Shown here: positions 1-7,732 of the stretch, one piece after another | Layout of the letters: each line of letters starts with the position of its first letter | How positions within the stretch are numbered: position 1 is the stretch's first letter | Origin: Bacteroidota bacterium | Lineage (GTDB): Bacteria; Bacteroidota; Rhodothermia; Rhodothermales; Rubricoccaceae | Direction: 5' to 3' | Length of the DNA: 37,850 bases | Assembly: GCA_022561755.1 (NCBI GenBank) | Contig: JADFQN010000010.1 | Span: 1-37,850 of the forward strand | Notes under the pieces: generated by a model | What the model was told of the DNA's origin: nothing | Seen by the model: only the letters and a program-made list of their open reading frames with translations | Database searches by the model: none | Translations under genes and position numbers: made by a program

Positions 1-2059
1 CCAGGCCACGCGAATCATTGATCGTGATGCCCAAATTGCCATCGATGGTGGTGGAACCAAACGTGGTGTATCTCGAGCCAAATGAGGCCGTGTTGCCCGT
101 CTGGCCGAAGGCAAAGCGGAACTTAAGAAGATCCACCGCGGATACGTTCCAGAAGTCGAAGTTCGACACGTTGATCGCGACGGACGCTTTCGGATAGGTG
201 TAGTACTTGTCCACGTCGCCGTTGAGCGAGGAGCGCTCTGCTCGCACGCCCACTGTGCCGATAATTCGGCTGGCCCAGTTTACTTCCTCCTGGGCGAAGA
301 GAGCACGATCATCCTGGAAGAGCTGGAACTGATCGGTTTGAAGGGAGGCCGCCTGGTCTACATTCGTCTGGCCGGATAAAAGCCCGGAAGCCACAGCCGT
401 GGTCCGGTCCAGATCCTGACTGAAATAGGTGAAGCCACCCTGTGTGCTGAAAAACAGGTTGCTGTTCGGCAGGTTGAGCGAGTGGACGAGCAAGCCGCGT
501 AGGTTCGTGTTCAGATTGGTCGTCCTTCCCTGGATAGTCTGACCAGGCAGATCCTGACCCTGATAGAACTGGAGCCCGCGTGGAAACACGGAGGACTGGT
601 CGAGCCCGAAATAATCCAGCCCGCCCTCGCCGATGACCTGAAGCGTCTGGTTATCCCGCTGGAGGACGTTGAACGTAAAACGCGCCGAACCGAGAAAGCG
701 GTTCGTTGTTTCATCGATGTCGGCAAGATCCCGAACCTGAAGCGGATTCGAGGGATTGAACGGGTGGTCCGGGTAGACGCCATTCGCATCCGGCCTCAGG
801 TCGATGAAGCCGGGCGTCGCGGCGAGAGAGACACCAATCGTCGTGCCGGTGTTGTCGTTGCCGGTTAAGCCGCGGCGAGCGATGGAACGTACATAGTTGG
901 TGCTCACGTCGACGCTCGCTCGGTCCGAGAAACGATGCGTTATGTTGACACGGCCTGACTGCTTCTCATAGCCTGTCCGTTCTATTATTCCTTCGTCGTC
1001 CTTGATCACACCGGAGACGTAAAACGTCGTGCTCTCGTTGCCCCCTGCAGCGCTGATCCTCGTCGTCGAGAGCCTGCCGACATGTCCGTAAAGCTCGTCC
1101 TCATAGTCAATAACCCGGCCACCTGCCTGATTAAAAAGCTCCAGCCCCCTCACCCCAAACTGTTCTTCAGCCGTCGCGGCCGTAAACTGGCGCACTCCAA
1201 GTCGATTGGAGATCGTAGCAAAGCCCAGTGACTGGGCGACGCTGAACTGAACACCCGTGCCCGGGCGGCCCCTCTTCGTCGTAATGATGACGACGCCGTT
1301 GGATGCGCGTGCCCCGTAGATCGCAGCGGCACTCGGCCCCTTCAGGATCTCGATGGTTTCAATGTCGTCAGCCGTCAGATCGGCGAGACGGTTTACCGGC
1401 TGGTCCTGCTGAGCCGGATTGCCCGCTGCTGCCGCGGCGGTGACCTCATTAACACCATTCTGAATCGCGTCGTTCGAAATGATGATGCCATCCAGAATAA
1501 AGAGAGGCTGGGCGCGGCCGTTAATCGTGGTGATGCCACGGAGTTTGATGCTCAGACCTCCACCCGGCGCGCCGGTGTACGACGTGACCACGGCACCTGT
1601 GATCTTACCATTTAGCGCACCATCCAGCGTTTGGTTTGTCGATATGTCGGCCAACTCACGGGCCGTGATGGTTTCGACCGAGTTCGCCAGATTCGAACGA
1701 GCTATTGACGAGGCAAGACCGGTGACTACGACCTCATCGAGGCCAAGAATGTCTTCCCGGAGTTGCACATCGAGCGTGGTAGTGCCGGGCGGCACGTCGA
1801 TCTCACGCGTCCGATAGCCAACGAACCTGAACTCTAATTCTTCCGCGCCGGCAGGGAGCGTCGTCTCGTAGCGACCCTCCAGGTTGGTCGTCGTGCCAAT
1901 GGTTGTGCCTCGTACGAGCACGTTAACACCGGGAAGCGTTTCCCCGGAGGCAGCGTCAGTAACAGTGCCGCTCACAGTGGTCTGAGCCGACACGGTACCC
2001 GCGAGTAAGATCAGCAGAGCCAGCATAGTGCCGACACTGCCACTGTAGACGTTCTTCAT
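1..2059 (-). CDS. SusC/RagA-type TonB-dependent outer-membrane receptor (3'-truncated by window)
   Basis: I translated this by hand from the minus strand; it is absent from the ORF track because it has no stop inside the window. The frame stays open for 686 codons. It starts with a signal peptide (MKNVYSGSVGTMLALLILL...VSAQ). A carboxypeptidase-like regulatory domain follows (VSGTVTDAASGETLPGVNV...). Next come a TonB-box-like stretch (DEVVVTG) and the plug domain, with the SusC signatures INGRAQPLFILDG and IEILKGPSAAAIYGARASNG. The remainder reads as beta-barrel strands. SusC proteins import oligomers across the outer membrane with a SusD lipoprotein and TonB energy. The usual length is about 1000 residues, so roughly 300 are missing, and any susD would lie beyond position 1. 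The start was chosen because it gives a clean signal peptide. Substrate is unknown. Confidence 0.93.
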   Translation of the reverse strand, partial: MKNVYSGSVGTMLALLILLAGTVSAQTTVSGTVTDAASGETLPGVNVLVRGTTIGTTTNLEGRYETTLPAGAEELEFRFVGYRTREIDVPPGTTTLDVQLREDILGLDEVVVTGLASSIARSNLANSVETITARELADISTNQTLDGALNGKITGAVVTSYTGAPGGGLSIKLRGITTINGRAQPLFILDGIIISNDAIQNGVNEVTAAAAAGNPAQQDQPVNRLADLTADDIETIEILKGPSAAAIYGARASNGVVIITTKRGRPGTGVQFSVAQSLGFATISNRLGVRQFTAATAEEQFGVRGLELFNQAGGRVIDYEDELYGHVGRLSTTRISAAGGNESTTFYVSGVIKDDEGIIERTGYEKQSGRVNITHRFSDRASVDVSTNYVRSIARRGLTGNDNTGTTIGVSLAATPGFIDLRPDANGVYPDHPFNPSNPLQVRDLADIDETTNRFLGSARFTFNVLQRDNQTLQVIGEGGLDYFGLDQSSVFPRGLQFYQGQDLPGQTIQGRTTNLNTNLRGLLVHSLNLPNSNLFFSTQGGFTYFSQDLDRTTAVASGLLSGQTNVDQAASLQTDQFQLFQDDRALFAQEEVNWASRIIGTVGVRAERSSLNGDVDKYYTYPKASVAINVSNFDFWNVSAVDLLKFRFAFGQTGNTASFGSRYTTFGSTTIDGNLGITINDSRGL

Positions 2060-2114
2060 CTGTAAGGGAGCGTGGTGGTAACCAAAATGACAACCAGCCG
2101 GCTGTCTGAACAAC

Positions 2115-2143
2115 AATATAGGCCCCGCCGCCCTATCTCACAA
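2115..2143 (-). promoter_or_regulatory. Putative sigma70-like promoter of the SusC gene
   Basis: On the minus strand TTGTGA is followed, after exactly 17 bases, by TATATT. The -10-like box ends about 56 bases before the receptor ATG. The spacing is canonical. Bacteroidota main promoters usually follow a different consensus (TTTG / TAnnTTTG), so this is a moderate call. Confidence 0.45.
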
Positions 2144-2235
2144 TGAGAAAACAAACCCGATCATTCCTAGGGCCTGTTAACGCTCGATCGCGATGGACCG
2201 TTTCGGGCCATTCTGACCTGTTTCGGCGTTGCACT

Positions 2236-2365
2236 CCCCGCAGAGCGGGGCCCGGGATCCACCTCCCTCCAGGGAGGGGGATCCCCGCCGAATGGCGGGG
2301 AGACGGAGGGTGTTGCCCCGACCTCCTCCTGCGCCTAGAAACGACCGCCCCGCAGTACTGCGGGG
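2236..2365. repeat. Cluster of four short GC-rich palindromes
   Basis: Four compact hairpins occur in 130 bases. They are CCCCGC-AGA-GCGGGG (2236-2250), CCTCCCT-CC-AGGGAGG (2262-2277), CCCCGCC-GAAT-GGCGGGG (2283-2300) and the 18-bp perfect palindrome CCCCGCAGTACTGCGGGG (2348-2365). The same type recurs at 2722-2739, where CCCCGCC-ATGC-GGCGGGG lies directly downstream of ftsZ beside a GGTGACA/TGTCACC stem, and three times inside the repeat at 24100-24267. All share C-rich/G-rich arms and a 0-4 base loop. Confidence 0.7.
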
Positions 2366-2397
2366 TCCTCGAACTGACCTCACACATTAAGTGTTAA

Positions 2398-2557
2398 GAG
2401 GCTGTTGAAATACGTCATCCTGCCTGCGACGGCGCCTCTCGGCCGATCTCTTCGTTGCGAGATGCTCACCGAATCACCGATTCGACTACGATCTCGCGCC
2501 TCGATCTCAACCGAGATTCCTTCGTCTCGGCGACAGAGCACGTAATTCAACAGCCTC
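2398..2557. mobile_element. MITE-like element, family A, copy 1
   Basis: A 160-bp element is bounded by GAGGCTGTTGAAATACGT on the left and the inverted ACGTAATTCAACAGCCTC on the right (one mismatch). It is flanked on both sides by TTAA, a 4-bp target duplication. There is no transposase ORF, so it must be non-autonomous. The ends and YTAR-type duplication resemble IS5-like insertion sequences (known of that family; the parentage is inferred). A second copy lies at 24100-24267, and the left end recurs at 36384. Confidence 0.65.
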
Positions 2558-2601
2558 TTAACAGGCCCTAATTGCAACATCATCGGCCTCGAACAAAGCA
2601 C

Positions 2602-2636
2602 GAGGCCCTGCCGTGGCAGAACAGCGGCAGGGCCTC
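2602..2636 (-). terminator. Probable terminator hairpin of the dcw operon
   Basis: GAGGCCCTGCCG (2602-2613) is perfectly inverted at 2625-2636, giving a 12-bp stem with an 11-base loop. On the minus strand it lies about 125 bases beyond the ftsZ stop, followed by GTGCTTTGTTC rather than a clean U-run. A GGACAAC/GTTGTCC stem lies between it and ftsZ. It probably ends ftsZ transcription. Confidence 0.5.
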
Positions 2637-2762
2637 TTGGACAACCCTGGCGGAGTTGTCCGGGGGGATCCTTGGACGTAGTTGGAGACAGTGTAGCCCC
2701 GAATGGTGACAGAGCGTGTCACCCCGCCATGCGGCGGGGCTTACACCATCAGTTCGTCCGCT

Positions 2763-4067
2763 TCAATCCATCATCTTCCGCAGGAAGGCAGGTACGTCGG
2801 TGTCGTCTTTGCGGATACGCTCCTCGCCATCCTGCATGAACTCGCCGCGAAGGTGCAGGACGTTGGCGTGGCGCGGCTCCTCCTCTGTGCCACCCAATGC
2901 GGCGCCCTCTACCGAGCGCGTCTCCTCTATCTCCCGTACGCTGCCCGAGTCTACCGCCACAGGAGGCCGGCGCTCGAAGGCGGGGGTGTCGAGGTTCTTG
3001 AGCGAATTCTCGCCTTTGTAGTCCACGCGCGACGGGATGTTTTCGAGTGTGGCCTGTTTGCGGAATCCATCGCCCGACGAATTGACATCCGCTATCCGGT
3101 CGAAGCCGGTCGCGATGACGGTCACGCGCATGTCCTCGTCCATCGCCGAGTCGATGACGGCGCCGAGGATGACCTCGGCTTCCTCGCCGGCCTCGTGCTG
3201 GATGACACTCGTGGCCAGCGTGGCCTCCCGAATTCCGAGGCTGGGCCCGGCGGTAATGTTGACGAGCAGGTTACGCGCACCCTTTATGGAAACCCCGCCC
3301 AGCAACGGACTGGAGATGGCCTCCTGGGCAGCGGTCTCGGCACGCTTGTCGCCTGTAGCGGTAGCCGATCCCATCAAAGCCGTTCCACCTTTCACCATCG
3401 TCGTCCGCACGTCGGCGAAGTCGAGGTTGATGAGGCCGTGTACGGTGATCAGGTCGGAGATGCCGCGCGTGGCATTGTAGAGCACGTCGTCTGCCAGTAC
3501 GAAGGCATCCGTTAGCGTCGTTTCGTCATCCGCCATATCGAGCAGGCGCTCGTTGGGGATGATGATGAGGGTATCGACGGCATCGCGGAGATGTTCGACG
3601 CCCTGCTCGGCGGTGCGAAGCCGTTTTCGCCCCTCGCAATCGAACGGCATGGTAACGACCGCAACGGTTAGGATACCCATCTTCCTGGCCAACTCGGCAA
3701 CGATGGGCGCGGCGCCGGTGCCGGTGCCTCCGCCCATGCCGGCCGTGATGAAAACCATGTCGCTGCCTTCGAGGGCAGCCTCGATCTCGCGATGGTTTTC
3801 CATGGCGGCATCGGCGCCCACGGATGGGCGCGCGCCGGCGCCGAGGCCCTTGGTCAGATCGCGGCCGATCTGGATCTTGATGGGAGAGTCATTGACCTGC
3901 AACGCCTGCGAATCGGTATTCACGGCGACGAATTCGACGCCCTCAATACCTTTTGCAAGCATGTTGTTGATAGCGTTGCCGCCCCCTCCACCCACGCCTA
4001 CAACGAGGATGGTGGCTGACTCCTGGGCAGCATCGTCAAATGAAAAGAGGTTGGTAAAGTCTTTCAT
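2763..4067 (-). CDS. ftsZ: Cell division GTPase FtsZ
   Basis: The tubulin-like GTPase that polymerises into the Z ring at midcell. It is 434 aa from the chosen ATG (MKDFTNLFSF). The ORF-track start 19 codons upstream adds a non-conserved tail. Visible motifs are the nucleotide-binding VGVGGGGGNA near residue 24, the tubulin signature GGGTGTG near residue 113, and the T7 synergy loop NLDFADVRT, which supplies the catalytic Asp. The variable linker ends in the conserved C-terminal peptide DTDVPAFLRKMMD, which binds FtsA and other partners. It is the last gene of the dcw operon, 136 bases after ftsA, with hairpins and a probable terminator beyond its stop. Complete and unremarkable. Confidence 0.98.
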   Translation of the reverse strand: MKDFTNLFSFDDAAQESATILVVGVGGGGGNAINNMLAKGIEGVEFVAVNTDSQALQVNDSPIKIQIGRDLTKGLGAGARPSVGADAAMENHREIEAALEGSDMVFITAGMGGGTGTGAAPIVAELARKMGILTVAVVTMPFDCEGRKRLRTAEQGVEHLRDAVDTLIIIPNERLLDMADDETTLTDAFVLADDVLYNATRGISDLITVHGLINLDFADVRTTMVKGGTALMGSATATGDKRAETAAQEAISSPLLGGVSIKGARNLLVNITAGPSLGIREATLATSVIQHEAGEEAEVILGAVIDSAMDEDMRVTVIATGFDRIADVNSSGDGFRKQATLENIPSRVDYKGENSLKNLDTPAFERRPPVAVDSGSVREIEETRSVEGAALGGTEEEPRHANVLHLRGEFMQDGEERIRKDDTDVPAFLRKMMD

Positions 4068-4203
4068 GGGTTTTCTCGTCTCAAGTGGTTTCGCCAGGGA
4101 TGTGAGAGTGTTGATCCGGTACAACGCAGCCCAGGGAGGTCGTTGGGAAACGGCTCAATGGTTGGGCTGCGCAGTCCACGGAATGTGTCGGTGATGGGTG
4201 GTT

Positions 4204-5487
4204 TTAGAGTTCGTCGAACCAACTGCGCATGCGGCCGGTGATTTTGTTGACCAGGTTGTCCGCCGAACCGGCAAACCCGTCTCCTCCTGCACCAGCGTTC
4301 CCGAACTCGGAAGTCAGGAGCGATGCGCCTGCGCTGCCCGTCCGCAAGCCATGGAGCACAAGGCCGACACTGGTTGCAAATTGCGGGTCGGAGACCTCCT
4401 CGACGAGCCCGCCGGAAAGGCCGAGCGAGCGGCCTATACGGGCTTCGAGGCCGAGGATTTCGGAGGCAAGTTCAGCGGTACCCGGAATCAGCGAGCCGCC
4501 GCCCGTAAGCACGACGCCCGTCGAGAGGTGCCGGCCGTAGCCGCTCCGCTTGATTTCAATCCCCACGATTTCGAGGATCTCCTCCATGCGGGGCTGGATG
4601 ATTTGGGCAAGCGTACTCCGGCCGATGGTCTTCTCGGGGCGGCCCCCGATGCCCGGAATCGTGATTTCCTGGTCGTCTGTAACCTGGTTCACGAGAGCGG
4701 TGCCAAACTGCCGCTTGAGGCGTTCGGCCTGGTCCTGGAGGACACCCAGGCCCTTGCGGATGTCGTCCGTAACCCTGTTTCCGGCTACCGCGATGACGGC
4801 CGTGTGGCGGATCGTCTTGTCCTCAAAAACGGCGATGTCCGTCGTGCCGCCGCCGATGTCGATCAGCGCCACGCCCACTTCCTTCTCGTCCGGATGAAGC
4901 ACGGCGAGCGAAGATGCGAGCGGCTCGAGGACGATGTCCGACACCTCGTAACCGGCCTTTTCAATGCACCGGTATACGTTCTTTGCTGCCGATACAAGGC
5001 CCGTGATGATGTGCACATTCGCTTCGAGGCGGACGCCGCTCATCCCGATCGGGTCGGCGACGCCATCCTGTCCGTCCACGATGAACTCCTGCGGGAGCAC
5101 GTGGAGGATTTCACGATCGGCGGGCATGGCCACGTGGCGCGTGTCCTCCAGCAACCGGCGAACATCACCCTGTGTGATCTCGCCGTCGCGGCCGGAGACC
5201 GTGATCACGCCCCGGCTCTGGAAGCTCTGGATGTGATCGCCCGCGATGCCGACGACAACGGACTGTGTCTCCACACCGGCCGCATGCTCGGCCTCGCTAA
5301 TTGCTCGTTTCACTGCCTCAACCGTCTTGTCGATGTTGACGACGACGCCCCGGTTGAGGCCCTCGGATTCGGCCACGCCGACGCCCAGGATGTTAATGCG
5401 TTCGTGTTCGTCGGCAGAGGCCACCACGGCACATATTTTCGTGGTACCAATGTCGACGCCGACGACGATGTGTTCGCTTTCGTTCAT
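4204..5487 (-). CDS. ftsA: Cell division protein FtsA
   Basis: An actin-like ATPase that tethers FtsZ filaments to the inner face of the cytoplasmic membrane. It is 427 aa, in the normal range. It shows the phosphate-1 motif VGVDIGTTKICAVV at the N-terminus, phosphate-2 ALIDIGGGTTDIAVF near residue 210, and the adenosine motif VLTGGGSLIPG near residue 330. The 1C subdomain (SHS2) lies between phosphate-1 and phosphate-2. The C-terminal KITGRMRSWFDEL is the expected amphipathic membrane-targeting helix. It sits between ftsQ (26 bases upstream) and ftsZ, the usual order. Confidence 0.97.
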   Translation of the reverse strand: MNESEHIVVGVDIGTTKICAVVASADEHERINILGVGVAESEGLNRGVVVNIDKTVEAVKRAISEAEHAAGVETQSVVVGIAGDHIQSFQSRGVITVSGRDGEITQGDVRRLLEDTRHVAMPADREILHVLPQEFIVDGQDGVADPIGMSGVRLEANVHIITGLVSAAKNVYRCIEKAGYEVSDIVLEPLASSLAVLHPDEKEVGVALIDIGGGTTDIAVFEDKTIRHTAVIAVAGNRVTDDIRKGLGVLQDQAERLKRQFGTALVNQVTDDQEITIPGIGGRPEKTIGRSTLAQIIQPRMEEILEIVGIEIKRSGYGRHLSTGVVLTGGGSLIPGTAELASEILGLEARIGRSLGLSGGLVEEVSDPQFATSVGLVLHGLRTGSAGASLLTSEFGNAGAGGDGFAGSADNLVNKITGRMRSWFDEL

Positions 5488-5513
5488 GGCGGTATGGGTT
5501 GAGGGTGCTTGTC

Positions 5514-6299
5514 TTAGTTAGAAATGACGGTGCTGTCTTCGCGGGTTACGATCTGCCCGTCGAAGCGAAGGTCGATAATGCGAAAGGTGAGTTCGGGGCG
5601 AGTGAGGACGGCCTGATGCCAGAAGGCGTGGAGGCGGGTCAGCTTCTTGCCGTAGTTGCCGATGCCGAGGCGCACGGAGACCGATCCGTGCCCACCGCCA
5701 GGGCTGGTGCGCAGGACGGCATTGCCTCCGGCGTCAAACGTGATTTCGGAAATGAGGGCGTCCGTCTCCAGATCGGCTTCGGCGAGAGCCTGGAGCATCT
5801 CGAGCACGGATGCACGCTGGATGGGCTGCGTGGGGTGATAATCAGGAACGCGGCCACGAAGAAGCGGCACGTCGTAAACGGCGCCCCGAACCAGCGGCAT
5901 CGCATAGCCCTCGGCGTCGAGGTAGTGCCCAGGGCGGCCATCTGCCCGAACGACGAGGACAACCGGCTCGCGCTCCACTACCCGAATTGAAAGCGTGCCC
6001 GACGGGCGGCGGCGAATGACCGCATCGCGGACCCACGGCGTCCGGCGGACACGATCCACGAGCACGTCGGATTCGATGGCGAAGAGCCCTATCGAGTCGC
6101 TCTCGAGTGCGGCATAGCGCACCACTTCGGATGAATCCGCGTGGACGGCGCCCGAGACTACCACGCGCTTCATGGGCACACTCTGATGCCACGACCACGC
6201 CATAAACGCGATCATCGCGACCGTCAGAGTCATTCCACCCAGAACCATCCGGCGGAGGATGCGGCGGCGCCTGCGCTGCTTCTTCGTCTCGCGTGCCAT
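5514..6299 (-). CDS. ftsQ: Cell division protein FtsQ/DivIB
   Basis: A bitopic membrane protein of the divisome core that recruits FtsL and the late division proteins. It is 261 aa. A very basic cytoplasmic tail (ETKKQRRRRRILRR) is followed by one transmembrane segment (about residues 18-36). A POTRA domain begins at VPMKRVVVSG, and the FtsQ beta domain follows. Its ATG overlaps the murC stop (TGATG), so the two are translationally coupled. Sequence conservation is low in this family; position between murC and ftsA makes the call firm. Confidence 0.93.
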   Translation of the reverse strand: MARETKKQRRRRRILRRMVLGGMTLTVAMIAFMAWSWHQSVPMKRVVVSGAVHADSSEVVRYAALESDSIGLFAIESDVLVDRVRRTPWVRDAVIRRRPSGTLSIRVVEREPVVLVVRADGRPGHYLDAEGYAMPLVRGAVYDVPLLRGRVPDYHPTQPIQRASVLEMLQALAEADLETDALISEITFDAGGNAVLRTSPGGGHGSVSVRLGIGNYGKKLTRLHAFWHQAVLTRPELTFRIIDLRFDGQIVTREDSTVISN

Positions 6300-7732
6300 C
6301 AGGAGGCCACCTCCGCGTTGCGCTCAACGAGTTGTTCGTAAAAGGCCTTGCTTTGCCGCCAGATGTCGCCCGCGCCCATCGTTATCACGAGGTCGCCGGG
6401 CTCGACGAGGCCGAGCAGAAAGGCGGGGAGTTCGGTTTTGTCCTCCACGTAGTGCACCGCGCGGTGGCCGTTCTGCTTGGCGAGCTCGGCCAGCATGGCT
6501 CCATCCACCCCTTCAATGGGATCCTCCCGTGCTCCGTAGATGTCCGTGAGCACCAGCACATCGGCGTTGACGAACGCGCGGGCAAAGTCGTCGGCCAGGT
6601 AGGCCGTGCGGGAATAGAGATGCGGCTGGAAGACGGCCACGATCCGGCGCGAGGGCCATCCGGTTGTGGCGGCGTCCAGCGTCACGATGATCTCCGTTGG
6701 GTGATGTGCGTAGTCGTCAACCACAATCACACCACCTGCCTCGCCCCGAATCTGGAAGCGGCGGTCCACGCCGGAGTACATCGCCAGGCCTTGTACGATG
6801 GTCTCGAAAGGCACGTCGAGTTCCAACCCGACCGCAACCGCCGCCAACGCATTAAGGACATTGTGGAGGCCGGGTGCGTGCAGCATCGCGCCGCCGAGCC
6901 GGTCATTGCCCCGGAAGACGTCGAAATGCGTGGAGGCTCCAACCTGCTCGACGTTTTCCGCGCGGATTTCCGCCTGCCTGCTCGTACCGTAGGTCAGCAC
7001 CCGGCGGTGGATATCGCTCAGGATGTCGCGCACGTTCGGATCGTCCAAACAGAGGATCGCCGCACCGAAGAAGGGCACCGAGTTGGCGTACTGCGTGAAC
7101 GCCTGCTTAATGTCGTCGAGATCCTCGTAAATGTCGAGGTGCTCGGCCTCAATGTTCGTGATGAGCGCCAGGGCCGGCGTCAGCTTGAGGAACGTCCGGT
7201 CGTATTCATCGGCTTCGATTACGATAACGTCCCCCAAACCGGAAACGGCATTGGAGCCAAATACGGCCACTTTCCCGCCCACGATGATAGTGGGGTCGAA
7301 CCCGGCCTCCTGCGCCACCAGGCCAACCATCGTGGTGGTGGTGGTCTTGCCGTGTGTGCCCGCCACGCCGATGCCGAACTTCATCCGCATCAGTTCGCCG
7401 AGCATCTCCGAGCGCTTGATAATGGGAATGTGCAGCCGCTGCGCCTCTACGGTCTCCGGGTTCTCGTCGGCGCGCACCGCCGAGGAGTACACCACCACGT
7501 CGGCCTCCTGCACGTTCGCCGCCGCGTGGCCTTCGTACACCTCGGCGCCGAGGCTTTCGAGATGATCGGTGACCTCGCTCTTCCGAAGATCCGAGCCAGT
7601 AACGGTGTGCCCGCGCGCCAGCAGCACTTCAGCAATCGACGACATGCCGATTCCGCCGATGCCCACCATGTGGACGTTCCGGATGCGGCCCATCGGGGGC
7701 GCCGAGCGTAACAGGCGTGGAGACGCGCTCAT
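6299..7732 (-). CDS. murC: UDP-N-acetylmuramate--L-alanine ligase MurC
   Basis: Cytoplasmic Mur ligase adding L-alanine to UDP-N-acetylmuramate, the first residue of the peptidoglycan stem peptide. It is 477 aa. The N-terminal UDP-binding Rossmann domain has HMVGIGGIGMSSIAEVLL near residue 21. The ATP-binding P-loop is GTHGKTTTTTM near residue 119. The central domain has EADEYDRTFL, and the C-terminal domain has DDYAHHPTEI, a MurC hallmark. The start overlaps the murG stop by ATGA, indicating coupling. Confidence 0.97.
   Translation of the reverse strand: MSASPRLLRSAPPMGRIRNVHMVGIGGIGMSSIAEVLLARGHTVTGSDLRKSEVTDHLESLGAEVYEGHAAANVQEADVVVYSSAVRADENPETVEAQRLHIPIIKRSEMLGELMRMKFGIGVAGTHGKTTTTTMVGLVAQEAGFDPTIIVGGKVAVFGSNAVSGLGDVIVIEADEYDRTFLKLTPALALITNIEAEHLDIYEDLDDIKQAFTQYANSVPFFGAAILCLDDPNVRDILSDIHRRVLTYGTSRQAEIRAENVEQVGASTHFDVFRGNDRLGGAMLHAPGLHNVLNALAAVAVGLELDVPFETIVQGLAMYSGVDRRFQIRGEAGGVIVVDDYAHHPTEIIVTLDAATTGWPSRRIVAVFQPHLYSRTAYLADDFARAFVNADVLVLTDIYGAREDPIEGVDGAMLAELAKQNGHRAVHYVEDKTELPAFLLGLVEPGDLVITMGAGDIWRQSKAFYEQLVERNAEVAS

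Larger units (their letters stand above)
2168..2570. repeat. Outer inverted-repeat element (family C) containing nested repeats
   Basis: TAGGGCCTGTTAA at 2168-2180 is inverted as TTAACAGGCCCTA at 2558-2570. If the core repeat is GGCCTGTTAA, the flanks are CTAG on the left and CTAA on the right, which resembles an imperfect 4-bp YTAR target duplication. The interior holds four GC-rich hairpins and a complete family A element. The ORFs predicted here (84, 84, 68 and 73 aa) read through palindromes and have no protein-like features. No gene is seen in 2060-2762. Confidence 0.5.

Noticed and set aside
2143-2601. Small ORFs (60-84 aa) as genes
   Set aside because: They read through palindromes and inverted-repeat elements on both strands, with no start signals or conserved features.
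4198-5502. Long plus-strand ORF (434 aa) opposite ftsA
   Set aside because: It is an antisense shadow of a fully conserved ftsA and has no recognisable motif.
6293-7711. Long plus-strand ORF (472 aa) opposite murC
   Set aside because: Antisense shadow in high-G+C coding DNA; His/Arg/Val-rich composition is typical of such artefacts.
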